A stretch of 64,000 bases of DNA, taken from NCBI GenBank assembly GCA_021298815.1, contig JAJTHE010000013.1, positions 54,407 through 118,406 of the forward strand, read 5' to 3'. Positions 56,357 through 64,000 of this stretch are shown here, piece by piece (positions within the stretch are counted from its first letter, which is position 1; each line of letters opens with the position of its first letter). The stretch comes from Betaproteobacteria bacterium. GTDB lineage: Bacteria; Pseudomonadota; Gammaproteobacteria; Burkholderiales; CAIKXV01. The notes beneath the pieces were generated by a model, which worked only from the letters and a program-made list of their open reading frames with translations, ran no database searches and was not told the origin of the DNA. A program made the translations under genes and the position numbers.

Positions 56357-56401
56357 CTGGCGGACCAGCTGGCGGACCGGCAGCAACTGTCCTGGCGGAC
56401 T
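56357..56401 (+). repeat. three direct CTGGCGGAC repeats before the integrase, possible arm-type sites
   Basis: CTGGCGGACC at 56357-56366 and 56369-56378, and CTGGCGGACT at 56392-56401. The first two are 12 bp apart, as are two GGCGGACT copies at 63633-63652. Tyrosine integrases of this class bind short repeated arm sites between the core and int. Confidence 0.5.
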
Positions 56402-56444
56402 GAGCTGACGACGCCTTCGCGAAACCTGCTCAAGGATTAAGCAC

Positions 56445-57728
56445 ATGGGTACGAAGCGATCGACGGGGCCTATCAATCGGCTCTCGAACAGGGAGGTGCA
56501 ATGCGCCGGGGACGGAGAGCTGTTCGACGGCGGCGGCCTCCTCCTGAGGGTCAAGGAAGGCCGCGCCAAATGGGTGTTCCGCTACACCGCGCCGAGCGGC
56601 AAGCGCCGAGAAATGGGGCTGGGCTCCTGCGAACGCCACAGCGCCCAAGCGGTCGGCGCGAGCGTGACAGCAGCCCGCCACGGGGCATCCGCAGCGCGGG
56701 CGATGCTGGTCGCAATACCGGCGGTAGATCCGATCGTCGCCCGGGACCAGGCGCGCGAGGAGGCCCGTATCGCCGAGGCAGCCCGAAAGCAGGAAGCGCA
56801 GCGTGAACAGGCGACGCTCGCCCGGGTCGCCCGCGTTTACCACGAGCGGTTCATCGAGCCCAAGCGCAACGCCAAGGCTTCCCGGGAGTGGATCAACTCG
56901 CTGGAAACCCACGTCCCGCGGGAACTGTGGCACTCCCCAATCGAGCACGTCGAACGCGCCGCCCTGCTCGACTTCCTGCGCGACATCCAGGATCGGATGT
57001 TCGACACGGCTTCGCGCGTGCGACAGCGACTGTCCGAGGTCTACGACGACGCGATCGAGCGAGGTCTGGTGCAGGACAACCCAGTCGCGGCGCTTCGCGA
57101 CAAGCTGCGTCGCGTGCGGATAGCAAAGCGCAGCGAGTCGCACCCGTCCCTGCCCTATCCGGAACTGCCCGCGTTCCTGTCACAGTTGCGCACGCACCCC
57201 GGTATGGCCGCGCGCTGCATGGAGTTCGTCATCTTCACGGCGGCACGGACCGGGGAAGCGATCGGTGCGACCTGGGACGAGATCAACCTCGACACCCGGA
57301 CGTGGACCATTCCGGCGAAGCGCATGAAGATGCACGAGCCGCACATCGTTCCGCTCCCCGAGCCGGCCATCTCGATTCTTCGCACTCTGTCGCAGAAGCA
57401 CGTTCCGTGGGTCTTCCCCGGGGTGTTTGACCCGACGAAGCCGCTATCGAACATGGGCATGCTGTCGCTGCTGAAGCGCATGGATCGCCGCGACATCACC
57501 GTCCACGGGTTCCGGTCGACGTTCAGCACCTGGGCAAACGAAACAGCAGCCGCACGGCCAGATGTCATCGAGGCGTGCCTCGCTCACAAGGAAGGCGACC
57601 GCATCAGAGCCGCGTACAACCGCGCCCAGTTTTCGCAGGAGCGGCGCAGGTTGCTGGAGCACTGGGCTGCCTACTGCAACAGTCTACCGGCATCGTCGAA
57701 CGTGCTTCCCTTGGGGAAAGCCGCCTGA
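56445..57728 (+). CDS. int: P4-type tyrosine recombinase (site-specific integrase)
   Basis: A 427-residue integrase. The N-terminal DUF4102-like arm-binding domain (LFDGGGLLLRVKEGRAKWVFRY in part) is followed by a core-binding domain and the catalytic domain. Catalytic residues are Arg268 in AARTGEA, His354 and Arg357 in HGFR, a His in CLAHKEG, and the nucleophile Tyr391 in AAYNR, so it looks functional. Located 224 bp after the tRNA-Arg 3' end, in the orientation expected for the integrase of an element inserted there. Confidence 0.93.
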   Translation: MGTKRSTGPINRLSNREVQCAGDGELFDGGGLLLRVKEGRAKWVFRYTAPSGKRREMGLGSCERHSAQAVGASVTAARHGASAARAMLVAIPAVDPIVARDQAREEARIAEAARKQEAQREQATLARVARVYHERFIEPKRNAKASREWINSLETHVPRELWHSPIEHVERAALLDFLRDIQDRMFDTASRVRQRLSEVYDDAIERGLVQDNPVAALRDKLRRVRIAKRSESHPSLPYPELPAFLSQLRTHPGMAARCMEFVIFTAARTGEAIGATWDEINLDTRTWTIPAKRMKMHEPHIVPLPEPAISILRTLSQKHVPWVFPGVFDPTKPLSNMGMLSLLKRMDRRDITVHGFRSTFSTWANETAAARPDVIEACLAHKEGDRIRAAYNRAQFSQERRRLLEHWAAYCNSLPASSNVLPLGKAA

Positions 57729-57830
57729 CCACCAGCCCCGGAACCAGGCGGCCAGGGGCCGTCTGTGACCGCCGCGAGCGAACCTAACGGACAGCAGCTA
57801 TGGCGACCTGATAACCAGGGTTGACCTTAG

Positions 57831-58760
57831 TTAACAGTCTTCAAGGGCCTGTCGTTCGAGGGCGACGTACTGGCGTATGTCGCCAGCCACTCCCGCTTCA
57901 TGCATTTTGTGGATACTGTTTACGTCCGCGATCAGGTCGGACAGCCGCGCTGCGAACCTGCGACGATTAAAAGCGCTTTCCGAAATTGCGGGTTCTGAAG
58001 CCGAGGTGACCAACCGACCGTATATGTCGGCGTGCAGATCAAGGGGGCTCTCCATACAGACGCGGACTCCGCCTCCGCTTTGCGCGTAGCATTTCCATCC
58101 CTTTTGTTTCAGCGCACCATCTATTGCGTCTGTGCTAGCGCAGCCATACAAGTCGGACACCAATGACTTACACGCTCTGAACAGCACCTGGCCTTCTGGA
58201 TGGTAGGGCGTGCGGAAGTCACGTAAAAATGTATCGAACTCGGCAGGGAGCCAAACATCCCCCCAGGCTGTCGCGTACATAGGGAACGTTGGCGCGTCTA
58301 TCAGGCAGAAGTCGATTCGCTCGGCAGGGTGATGGGCTATCGCGATCACGTGCAGTCCGAGATCGCAGAGCGCCTTTGACTTAGCCATCACGGAAGCTCC
58401 GTGCATCATTCTGATAGCTGAGCTCATCATGAAGTCCATAGAATCGAAAAGGCGACCTGTCGAGTAAAGCGAGCGCGTCGCTGCGTCGACTTTCAGCAAG
58501 CGGGCGCCAGACCGTTGCTTGCTGTGCTTGCAGGCGTACGCGGTCCTAGCTCCAACATAGCAAAAGCCGGAGGAACTGTAACCGTCTGCTCCTTCGCTCT
58601 CAGGACCGACTTGCAGGTTTCCGTCGGCGGAATGACCGAGGTTGGACGGCGTTGTACGCCTAGCGATACGATGAGCAGTCGCGCCGACCAGATTACGGCC
58701 AGCCCACGCCTCATGAGCCGTCGGAGCCCTTCCAAGTCTTGAGTGGGCATTATCGAACAC
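57831..58760 (-). CDS. unrecognised protein in the element's cargo position
   Basis: I do not recognise this 309-residue frame. It begins with a GTG at 58760 and has no clear ribosome site, so the true start may be inside the first 100 residues (the part from MDFMMSS onward looks more protein-like). It has many His, Cys and aromatic residues (for example IAHHPAERIDFCLIDAP and YATAWGDVWLP) and no membrane segment or familiar motif. GC is clearly lower than in the flanking chromosome. It is divergent from another unknown gene and convergent with the integrase. Confidence 0.6.
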   Translation of the reverse strand: MFDNAHSRLGRAPTAHEAWAGRNLVGATAHRIARRTTPSNLGHSADGNLQVGPESEGADGYSSSGFCYVGARTAYACKHSKQRSGARLLKVDAATRSLYSTGRLFDSMDFMMSSAIRMMHGASVMAKSKALCDLGLHVIAIAHHPAERIDFCLIDAPTFPMYATAWGDVWLPAEFDTFLRDFRTPYHPEGQVLFRACKSLVSDLYGCASTDAIDGALKQKGWKCYAQSGGGVRVCMESPLDLHADIYGRLVTSASEPAISESAFNRRRFAARLSDLIADVNSIHKMHEAGVAGDIRQYVALERQALEDC

Positions 58761-58784
58761 GCCTAGCTAAGGGAGCAGCGCCGG

Positions 58785-59465
58785 ATGGACTTGAAGCTCG
58801 GGGAGTTTCCGATGGCCACCCTGTCTCGGGAGATAACTCCATATCAAATGTCGCGGTCAGAGCAGAAAGAACTCACGGAATTGTTGGGCTTCGACCACTC
58901 GCTTTCGGAGTCCGACGTTCATCCTCTCGTTCGGGTGGCTTTGGTGCTCGGGACCCACAGCGGGACCCACAGCGTTTTGGCCGAACTGACGAAGAACCGG
59001 GCGAAGGACTATTCACGCGCAATGAAGCGTATCGAAGCCCACTGCAAGAGCCTGATTGACGAGCTTCAAGGAACCGCCGGATTTGTCAAGTTTTCGCTTG
59101 CTGACGACGCAATGGTCGAGGAAGCCCAGAAGTGTCTTGCACGTCTCAGAGAGTCAGCGGAGAGAACGAGAGCCATCTACGCCGGAATTGATGCTCGAGG
59201 CAGACCGACAAACCATGCGCTTCGGATGACAATCAGTGACCTTGCGGACATCTTTGATGCATACGCTAAGTGGCCACCGGATCCGCTCGGCACAAAGCCG
59301 TACAAGCGAAGACATTCGCGCGCCCAAAAGCAATTGCAGTTCGTTCGAAAGGCGCTTGACTTCGCCAAGATTAAATACTCCGTCGGCAACAATGCGGCTG
59401 AGAAAAGCCTCCTGCCGCTCTTCCCGGATCGGTTGAAGAGTCCTCGGATGAAAAAAAACCCCTAG
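58785..59465 (+). CDS. unrecognised helical protein in the element's cargo position
   Basis: A 226-residue protein of unknown family, starting at 58785 with GGGAG about 9 nt upstream (an alternative ATG is at 58812). It appears almost wholly alpha-helical and basic at the C-terminus (PYKRRHSRAQKQLQFVRKAL; ends RMKKNP). A 12-bp tandem duplication (58950-58973) encodes GTHSGTHS. GC is low, like its divergent partner. The poly-A tract at the end (AAAAAAA) lies inside the last codons. Context between integrase and AlpA is where satellite elements place accessory genes. Confidence 0.65.
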   Translation: MDLKLGEFPMATLSREITPYQMSRSEQKELTELLGFDHSLSESDVHPLVRVALVLGTHSGTHSVLAELTKNRAKDYSRAMKRIEAHCKSLIDELQGTAGFVKFSLADDAMVEEAQKCLARLRESAERTRAIYAGIDARGRPTNHALRMTISDLADIFDAYAKWPPDPLGTKPYKRRHSRAQKQLQFVRKALDFAKIKYSVGNNAAEKSLLPLFPDRLKSPRMKKNP

Positions 59466-59547
59466 ATGGCGGCGCATTTATTCGTCTAGCGAGGCAACCT
59501 AGCCGGCATCTACGCTGCGCACTCCATTGTCCCTACGAGGAGTGCAT

Positions 59548-59817
59548 ATGCCGGACCAACTCATCACAGACGCAATCGGCGCCGCACGATTGATCGGCTG
59601 CAGCGAACGGACATTTCACGACCTGCGCAAGCGGGCTGACTTTCCGAAACCGCTGAAGCTGTTTCCTACCAGGCCGCGGTGGCGCGTTGCAGATGTCCGT
59701 TCCTGGGTCGATGCCATGCCGACCTACGACGGCGCGCTTCCGGAGCCGCCGCAGCTCCCCGCGGGAAAGAGGGCTAAGCGGGAGGCAGCCCAGGCCCGGC
59801 GGGGTGCAGGCGAATGA
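59548..59817 (+). CDS. AlpA-like helix-turn-helix regulator / excisionase
   Basis: An 89-residue winged-helix protein of the AlpA/MerR-like type: IGAARLIGCSERTFHDLRKRADFPKPLKL, then RWRVADVRSWVD. Start at 59548 has GAGGAG 5-6 nt upstream. AlpA proteins switch on integrase or excision of P4-like elements. The last codon overlaps the primase start (ATGA 59814-59817), so they are co-translated. The C-terminus is a basic Ala-rich tail. Confidence 0.85.
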   Translation: MPDQLITDAIGAARLIGCSERTFHDLRKRADFPKPLKLFPTRPRWRVADVRSWVDAMPTYDGALPEPPQLPAGKRAKREAAQARRGAGE

Positions 59818-62276
59818 CGTCGACCACTGGCATGACATCCATCGTGCATGCGTTCACCGCAGCGATGCGCGCGCATGGTATTGAGCCGCCAGACGTGATC
59901 GAAGCGGACGGCGCGATACACCGGTTCAAGGTAAACGGCGAGCGCGGCAAGCGGTCAGGAGCGTACCGGCTGCACGTCGACGGGCGGGCGGCCGGCTGGT
60001 TCCAGAGTTGGAAGGCTGGCGCGCCCATCCTTTGGCGAGCAAAGGGCGGGGCCGTCCGCATGGACCGCGACGAGGCGAAACGGTTTCGCCGCGAGATCGC
60101 GGAGCGCAAGGCCCAGCGCGATGCGGCCATTGAGAATGCACACACTGCGGCCGCCGAGGCAGCGCGCGAGCGGTGGCGGCGAGCAGAGCTAGCAGACGCC
60201 GCGCATCCCTACCTGGAGCGGAAGGGCGTACACCCGCATGGAATCCGACAGTCCGGCGACCTGCTTCTGGTTCCGATGCGCGACGTCGACGGCGTGCTTC
60301 ATTCGCTGCAGACGATCGACAGCAAAGGCACCAAGCTATTCGCGAGGGGCGGCCGCACCAAGGGCTTGTACCACGTGATTGGGAAGCCTGACGGGACGGT
60401 GATTGTCTGCGAGGGCTATGCGGACGGCGCAACCCTACACGAGGCTACGGGGCACGCTGTTGCGGTCGCGTTCACGGCCGGAAACCTGCAGGCCGTGGCC
60501 GAGGCGATACGAGCGAGCCGACCCGCCGACGATCTAATCATCGGGGCGGATGATGACGCCTGGACCGAGGGAAACCCCGGGATGCGCGCCGCGACGGATG
60601 CAGCACTAGCCGTCGGCGGCCGACTGGCCGAGCCCGACTTCGGCCGCGACCGGCCGAAGGGGGCGACCGACTTCAATGACATGCACCGGCTTCGGGGGGC
60701 AGATGCCGTTCGGGCTTGCATTATGGCCGCGAAGCCTGTCGGCGAAGCATTGGCTGGCGGCCGCGCCGGGAGCGATCGCCGTACGACGGTGCCCGACGAA
60801 TGGCCAGATCCGGTCCCGTTGCGCAATGAGCTCCTACCCGTTCCGCAGCTGGACCCGCACGCGATGCTTCCTGCGCCGTTCGCGCAATGGGTGGCCGACA
60901 TTGCCGAGCGATCGCAATGCCCACCGGAGTTCGTGGCGATCGGAAGCCTAGTCGCAGTCGGCTCGACGATTGGCAGACAGGTGGCCATCCGGCCGAAACA
61001 ACGCGACGACTGGCACGAGTTCGCGAACCTGTGGGGGCTAGCCGTGGGCGCGGCAGGGCTGCTCAAATCGCCCGCGATCGGCGCTGCGCTGGCGCCCCTC
61101 CAGCGATTGGAGACGCAGGCGCGAGAGCGACATGAGGCCGCCTTAGCAGAGTACCGAGTCGAGATCGAGGCCGCGAAGGTGCAGCGCGAGGCGGCGCGAG
61201 CGCGTGCCAAGCATGCGGCAACGAAAGGACGCACATTCGATCCGTTCGAACTGGTCGGCGAGGACATCGAGGAACCGAGGGCGCGGCGTTTCATTGTGAA
61301 CGACACCACGCCCGAGGCGCTCGGCGTGATCCTGTCGGCGAACCCGCAAGGTGTCCTGGCCTACCGCGACGAGTTGGCAGGGCTGCTCTCGAGCATGGAG
61401 CGCGAGGGTAACGAGGGCGCACGACAGTTCTACCTGAGCGCCTACTCTGGGAAGGAGTCCTACACCACGAACCGGATAGGGCGGGGGCAGACTCACATCG
61501 AGGCATGCTGTCTTGGCATGCTCGGCACCATCCAGCCCGCGGTCATCGCGAGCCACATCCGCGACGCCGTGGAGCGAGGCGGAGGGGACGGACTGCTCGC
61601 GCGGTTCTCGCTGCTGGTCTGGCCGGACCTGCCGGCGCAGTGGCGGGACGTGGATCGTTGGCCCGACTCGGAGGCGCGAAGTGCCGTGCATGCAGTCTTT
61701 GATCGGATCAAGGCGCTAGACCCGATTGCAATCGGCGCGTCATCCGACGACGATGGCACGCCTCCCTTCGTGCGTTTCGACGAGCGGGCGCATGGTCTGT
61801 TCGTGGAGTGGCGCAGCGAGTTGGAGGCTCGGCTGCGTCGGCCGGCCGCGGAGGAATCGCAGGCGTTCGTTTCGCACCTCTCGAAGTACCGGAAACTGGT
61901 TCCGGCGCTGGCGCTGATCTTTCACGTCGTCGAGGGCGTGGGCGGCGACGTGACCGAGCGGACGCTCGCGAGGGCGCTGGCGTGGTGCGATCTGCTCGAG
62001 GCGCACGCGCGGCGAGCCTACGGCTCGCAGAGTGTCGCGAAGTGCGCAGGCGCGCGCGCCCTGCTTGCAAAGATTACCGCCGGCGCACTCGGCTCATCTG
62101 GACCGTTCACGCTGCGCGAGGTGTACCGTGCCCAGTGGACGGGGTTGGACACGAAGGATCGAGCGAAGCGCGCAGTTGAAATGTTGTGCGACTTGGACTA
62201 CCTGCTCGCTGTCGACGTCGATACCGGCGGTCGCCCTACGGTCGCCTACCACGTCAACCCGAAGACTCGCGCATGA
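59814..62276 (+). CDS. satellite primase-helicase-like protein (TOPRIM plus DUF3987)
   Basis: An 820-residue replication protein. Residues about 30-85 are a primase-like leader (HRFKVNGERGKRSGAYRLHVDGRAAGWFQSW in part); the TOPRIM motifs are VIVCEGYADGATLHEA and LIIGADDDAW. The DUF3987 part (from about 340) carries an atypical P-loop GAAGLLKSPAIG retaining Lys-Ser, and later a Walker-B-like LAYRDELAGLL. A Cys-type zinc finger is not visible. It probably primes or unwinds the element's DNA. Coupled at both ends by ATGA overlaps. Confidence 0.87.
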   Translation: MTSTTGMTSIVHAFTAAMRAHGIEPPDVIEADGAIHRFKVNGERGKRSGAYRLHVDGRAAGWFQSWKAGAPILWRAKGGAVRMDRDEAKRFRREIAERKAQRDAAIENAHTAAAEAARERWRRAELADAAHPYLERKGVHPHGIRQSGDLLLVPMRDVDGVLHSLQTIDSKGTKLFARGGRTKGLYHVIGKPDGTVIVCEGYADGATLHEATGHAVAVAFTAGNLQAVAEAIRASRPADDLIIGADDDAWTEGNPGMRAATDAALAVGGRLAEPDFGRDRPKGATDFNDMHRLRGADAVRACIMAAKPVGEALAGGRAGSDRRTTVPDEWPDPVPLRNELLPVPQLDPHAMLPAPFAQWVADIAERSQCPPEFVAIGSLVAVGSTIGRQVAIRPKQRDDWHEFANLWGLAVGAAGLLKSPAIGAALAPLQRLETQARERHEAALAEYRVEIEAAKVQREAARARAKHAATKGRTFDPFELVGEDIEEPRARRFIVNDTTPEALGVILSANPQGVLAYRDELAGLLSSMEREGNEGARQFYLSAYSGKESYTTNRIGRGQTHIEACCLGMLGTIQPAVIASHIRDAVERGGGDGLLARFSLLVWPDLPAQWRDVDRWPDSEARSAVHAVFDRIKALDPIAIGASSDDDGTPPFVRFDERAHGLFVEWRSELEARLRRPAAEESQAFVSHLSKYRKLVPALALIFHVVEGVGGDVTERTLARALAWCDLLEAHARRAYGSQSVAKCAGARALLAKITAGALGSSGPFTLREVYRAQWTGLDTKDRAKRAVEMLCDLDYLLAVDVDTGGRPTVAYHVNPKTRA

Positions 62277-62662
62277 AGTACCTCGAGCGTTTTATGGCGA
62301 TGGCCGCCGGGGCCGGCAACCAGCGGGCGCGCGAGGTTGAAGAGAGGGCACTGACAGAAGGGCTTCGACTGCCAAAAGCCGTGGATGTTCAATACGACGG
62401 TCCCGCAACCGCACTGACAAAACCGCCGAAAGCAGGACTGTCGACACCATATGGCAGTGAAAACCCTTCTGTCAGTGCCCCCCAAGCACCCTTAGAAAAC
62501 ACGCAGCCACCCGCAGGAGAGCTTTCGCGATTGCTCTCTGAGGTCGCCGAGCTGTACGGCTGCACGCTCGAAGAGCGCGCTGACATGGCGGCGGCAGCCA
62601 GCCGTGACCCCGAACGGGCGGTCCGGAGCTTCAAGGCCATGCGGGCTGAGTCGCAACGATGA
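62273..62662 (+). CDS. small unknown protein coupled to the primase gene
   Basis: A 129-residue protein whose ATG overlaps the primase stop (ATGA 62273-62276). The N-terminus is helical (MKYLERFMAMAAGAGNQRA), the middle is Pro/Ser-rich, and the C-terminus is a conserved-looking helix pair (GELSRLLSEVAELYGCTLEE, then RADMAAAASRDPERAVRSFKAM). No family recognised. A second, synonymously different copy of the RADMAAAA coding region follows at about 62800, which supports past selection on this protein. Confidence 0.65.
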   Translation: MKYLERFMAMAAGAGNQRAREVEERALTEGLRLPKAVDVQYDGPATALTKPPKAGLSTPYGSENPSVSAPQAPLENTQPPAGELSRLLSEVAELYGCTLEERADMAAAASRDPERAVRSFKAMRAESQR

Positions 62663-63150
62663 GCGATTCAATGCACAGCGCGTCCAACGGTCAAGCGCTA
62701 CCGCCCGACTGTTTCCTTGTGTGAGATTGGGTAGGAATCGGCATCTGATCGCGCTGGAAAGTCACCAGGCAAACAGAAAACAATGTAGTACGGCGGCATG
62801 CTCGAGGAACGCGCCGACATGGCGGCGGCCGCTACCTCCGACCCCAAAGCCCCAGGCCAGAGTCTCAGGCCGATTCTGTCGAGTAACGACGATCAGACAT
62901 GCAATTCGCTGCGGGTCCGAACGGTCACGAGTTGCGCCCCGACAGATTCCTTTCATGAGTGGAGGAGAAACTGCGCATCTGGCCCTCATGGGAAACTCAC
63001 CAGTCGCCTGAGAAAAATGGTAACTCCGCGCGCCGTCGGCGGTCTCCGGGTCAGGGGCGAGGCCGACTGCTTGCTTCGGGGCGCTGAGAAGGAACTGCGC
63101 ATCGGACCACAATGGAAACTCACCAGCCAAACAGAAAAAACCATATGTTT
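62554..63150. repeat. degenerate direct repeats of about 233 bp downstream of the primase operon
   Basis: Copy 1 (from 62554) and copy 2 (from 62787) run in parallel for about 230 bp: both include the LEERADMAAAA coding block, an ACGATnAGnnAT block, GTCCnAACGGTCA, and a TGGGAAACTCACCAG-like segment (62754, 62988). A third partial copy of the last segment is at 63087-63150. Copy 2 and 3 hold no intact gene; this, with 63151-63466, is the gene-free stretch after the element's last gene. Confidence 0.8.
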
Positions 63151-63466
63151 TTCGCGCCTCAGCCGGCGCTCAACTAGGCTTGCCGCAACCAAGTCTCTCT
63201 AGAGCTGAACGTACCCGGGAAGCCGAGCCAGAATGGACCGCTTTGCATCGCCCGACCCTGCCCTCTTCGCCGATGCGAGCTGGGAGACGACCGGATACGT
63301 TGGTGTCGGCCGAGGAAGAGGGCCCGCCGGGCGCTGCGCGTAACTACTTTGCCACGAGCCCGACTAAGTTTTTCCGACAAACCCCGTCTCTAGCCGACAA
63401 CCCGAACAACTCTCATTGCCTCACGCGAATAGACTTCTGCAGCGCTTCGCGCCCGCCCTCCGCATA

Positions 63467-63540
63467 GCCTTTCCGGGAAGCCTTCCCGAAAGCTTTCGCA
63501 CATGCCTTCCGGAAAGCCTTCGCGGATGCCTTCCAAAACC
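63467..63540. repeat. 12-bp tandem array, iteron-like
   Basis: Six adjacent units (one of 13 bp) start with GCCTTC or GCTTTC: GCCTTCCCGAAA, GCTTTCGCACAT, GCCTTCCGGAAA, GCCTTCGCGGAT, GCCTTCCAAAAC. Alternate units match best, so the true period may be 24 bp. The first two form a hairpin. It may be a replication-protein binding array or origin. Confidence 0.7.
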
Positions 63541-63632
63541 GAGCGGCACAGGTAGACGCTGATGACGTCTAGCGCCTGGCTACCGGAAGTTTCGGCTGAA
63601 AGCACTTTAACTCTCCGCCGTCAGGCTGGTTC

Positions 63633-63652
63633 GGCGGACTGGATGGCGGACT
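63633..63652 (+). repeat. two GGCGGACT repeats, possible right-end arm sites
   Basis: GGCGGACT at 63633-63640 and 63645-63652, spaced 12 bp like the copies before the integrase. If they are arm sites, the right junction should lie within about 200 bp. Confidence 0.4.
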
Positions 63653-63801
63653 GGCTATCAAGGTCCGCTCTAGACCCCATAGCTTCTGCGTGTTGACGCC
63701 TGCACTCGGCGCCAACCTTCCTGCCTGCCGTCTCCGAATTCCCAACGGCATTGATGGCTCCGCTCGTCCCTTTGTTCTTTGCTGCGTTCCGGCCCACGAC
63801 C

Positions 63802-64000
63802 TCACTTCATCGCTCGAAGTGCGTTCTCGACTGCGCGCATGTCGGCCTCGTAGTACGGGCGCTGGGCACATATCCTGTTGAACTGGTCGATCTGCGCGTT
63901 CACGGCCTCGCTGCTGGCGTTGAAGCGGGTCACCCGTTCGTTGTACTCGTCGACCGAGCGTCGACTGTAGGGATCGACGCGCTGTTCGGCCGGCTTCAGG
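63802..64000 (-). CDS. C-terminal part of an unknown protein (start beyond the window)
   Basis: A minus-strand frame runs open from the window edge to TGA at 63802-63804 and gives 65 residues ending VENALRAMK. The sequence is rich in Asn, Asp and Arg (SVDEYNERVTRFN, IDQFNRICAQRPYYEADM), predicted helical and typical of a coiled C-terminal domain. GC is back to the level of the chromosome. I do not recognise the family. It may be the first chromosomal gene beyond the element, or element cargo. Confidence 0.55.
   Translation of the reverse strand, partial: LKPAEQRVDPYSRRSVDEYNERVTRFNASSEAVNAQIDQFNRICAQRPYYEADMRAVENALRAMK

Larger units (their letters stand above)
56222..63801. mobile_element. 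integrated P4-like satellite / genomic island at tRNA-Arg(CCT)
   Basis: The element begins at the 3' end of the tRNA-Arg gene. Its order is P4-type integrase, two divergent unknown genes, an AlpA-like regulator, a TOPRIM/DUF3987 primase-helicase, a small coupled gene, and repeats. No structural phage genes are present, as in satellites. GC is visibly lower at 57.8-59.5 kb. The right end is set provisionally before the partial gene at the window edge; no copy of the tRNA 3' end was found, so the element may continue past 64000. Confidence 0.65.

Noticed and set aside
62762..63130. 122-residue minus-strand frame with two GEFP-type repeats
   Set aside because: The repeats come from the duplicated DNA segments, and no start signal or known domain is visible.
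63180..63467. 95-residue plus-strand frame
   Set aside because: Composition is Pro/Ser/Arg-rich with no ribosome site, and it runs into the 12-bp array.
63467..63540. CRISPR array
   Set aside because: The units are adjacent, 12 bp long and without spacers; no cas genes are present.
63700..63716. CTCGGCGCCA as a copy of the tRNA-Arg 3' end (attR)
   Set aside because: It matches GGGGCGCCA only over a few bases with a gap; a real core repeat should be longer and exact.

Overview
The window is GC-rich, densely coding DNA from a proteobacterium, most likely a betaproteobacterium of the order Burkholderiales. The main clue is eight periplasmic solute-binding proteins of the Bug/TctC type (seven intact, one broken), a family greatly expanded in that order. 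IclR control of catabolism, an MlaA lipoprotein, a tripartite RND pump and a YeaG-YeaH-SpoVR operon fit a Gram-negative host. No taxonomic marker is present, so the order is an inference.

Region 1 (1-33 kb) is a run of small catabolic cassettes, each next to a Bug gene. At 1-8 kb lie an allantoate-type amidohydrolase, a PuuE-like deacetylase, a Cys-less arylmalonate-decarboxylase homologue and a fused hydantoinase/oxoprolinase, which suggests ureide or cyclic-imide breakdown. At 8-11 kb are a carboxymuconolactone-decarboxylase-like protein, a YciI-like protein and a 2-hydroxyacid dehydrogenase. At 11-21 kb is a probable sulfoacetate regulon: xsc, an acylating sulfoacetaldehyde dehydrogenase and an aminotransferase run left, while iclR, a Bug gene and an AMP-forming CoA ligase run right. 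A near-perfect 33-bp palindrome lies between two divergent promoters. At 21-33 kb follow an enolase-superfamily enzyme, a CocE-type hydrolase, two short-chain dehydrogenases without the usual Tyr-x-x-x-Lys, an FKBP isomerase, a zinc-type dehydrogenase, a two-cupin protein and a GabD-like dehydrogenase.

Region 2 (33-56 kb) is housekeeping and envelope DNA: mlaA, htpX with a sigma32-like promoter, an SPFH/NfeD pair, a SirB1-like protein, spoVR-yeaH-yeaG, a TolC/adaptor/RND operon, two HDOD paralogues, a ChaN-PDZ protein overlapped by an M1-like metallopeptidase, and a Bug pseudogene with a stop codon inside its signal peptide.

Region 3 (56.1 kb to the end) begins at a tRNA-Arg(CCT) gene followed by a P4-type integrase, two unrecognised divergent genes of visibly lower GC, an AlpA-like regulator, a TOPRIM/DUF3987 primase-helicase and a small overlapping gene, then about 1.1 kb of repeats. 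This is a satellite-type integrated element. The two unknown genes sit where such elements usually carry cargo and are the best candidates for something undescribed. The right attachment site was not found. A partial minus-strand gene runs off the end.
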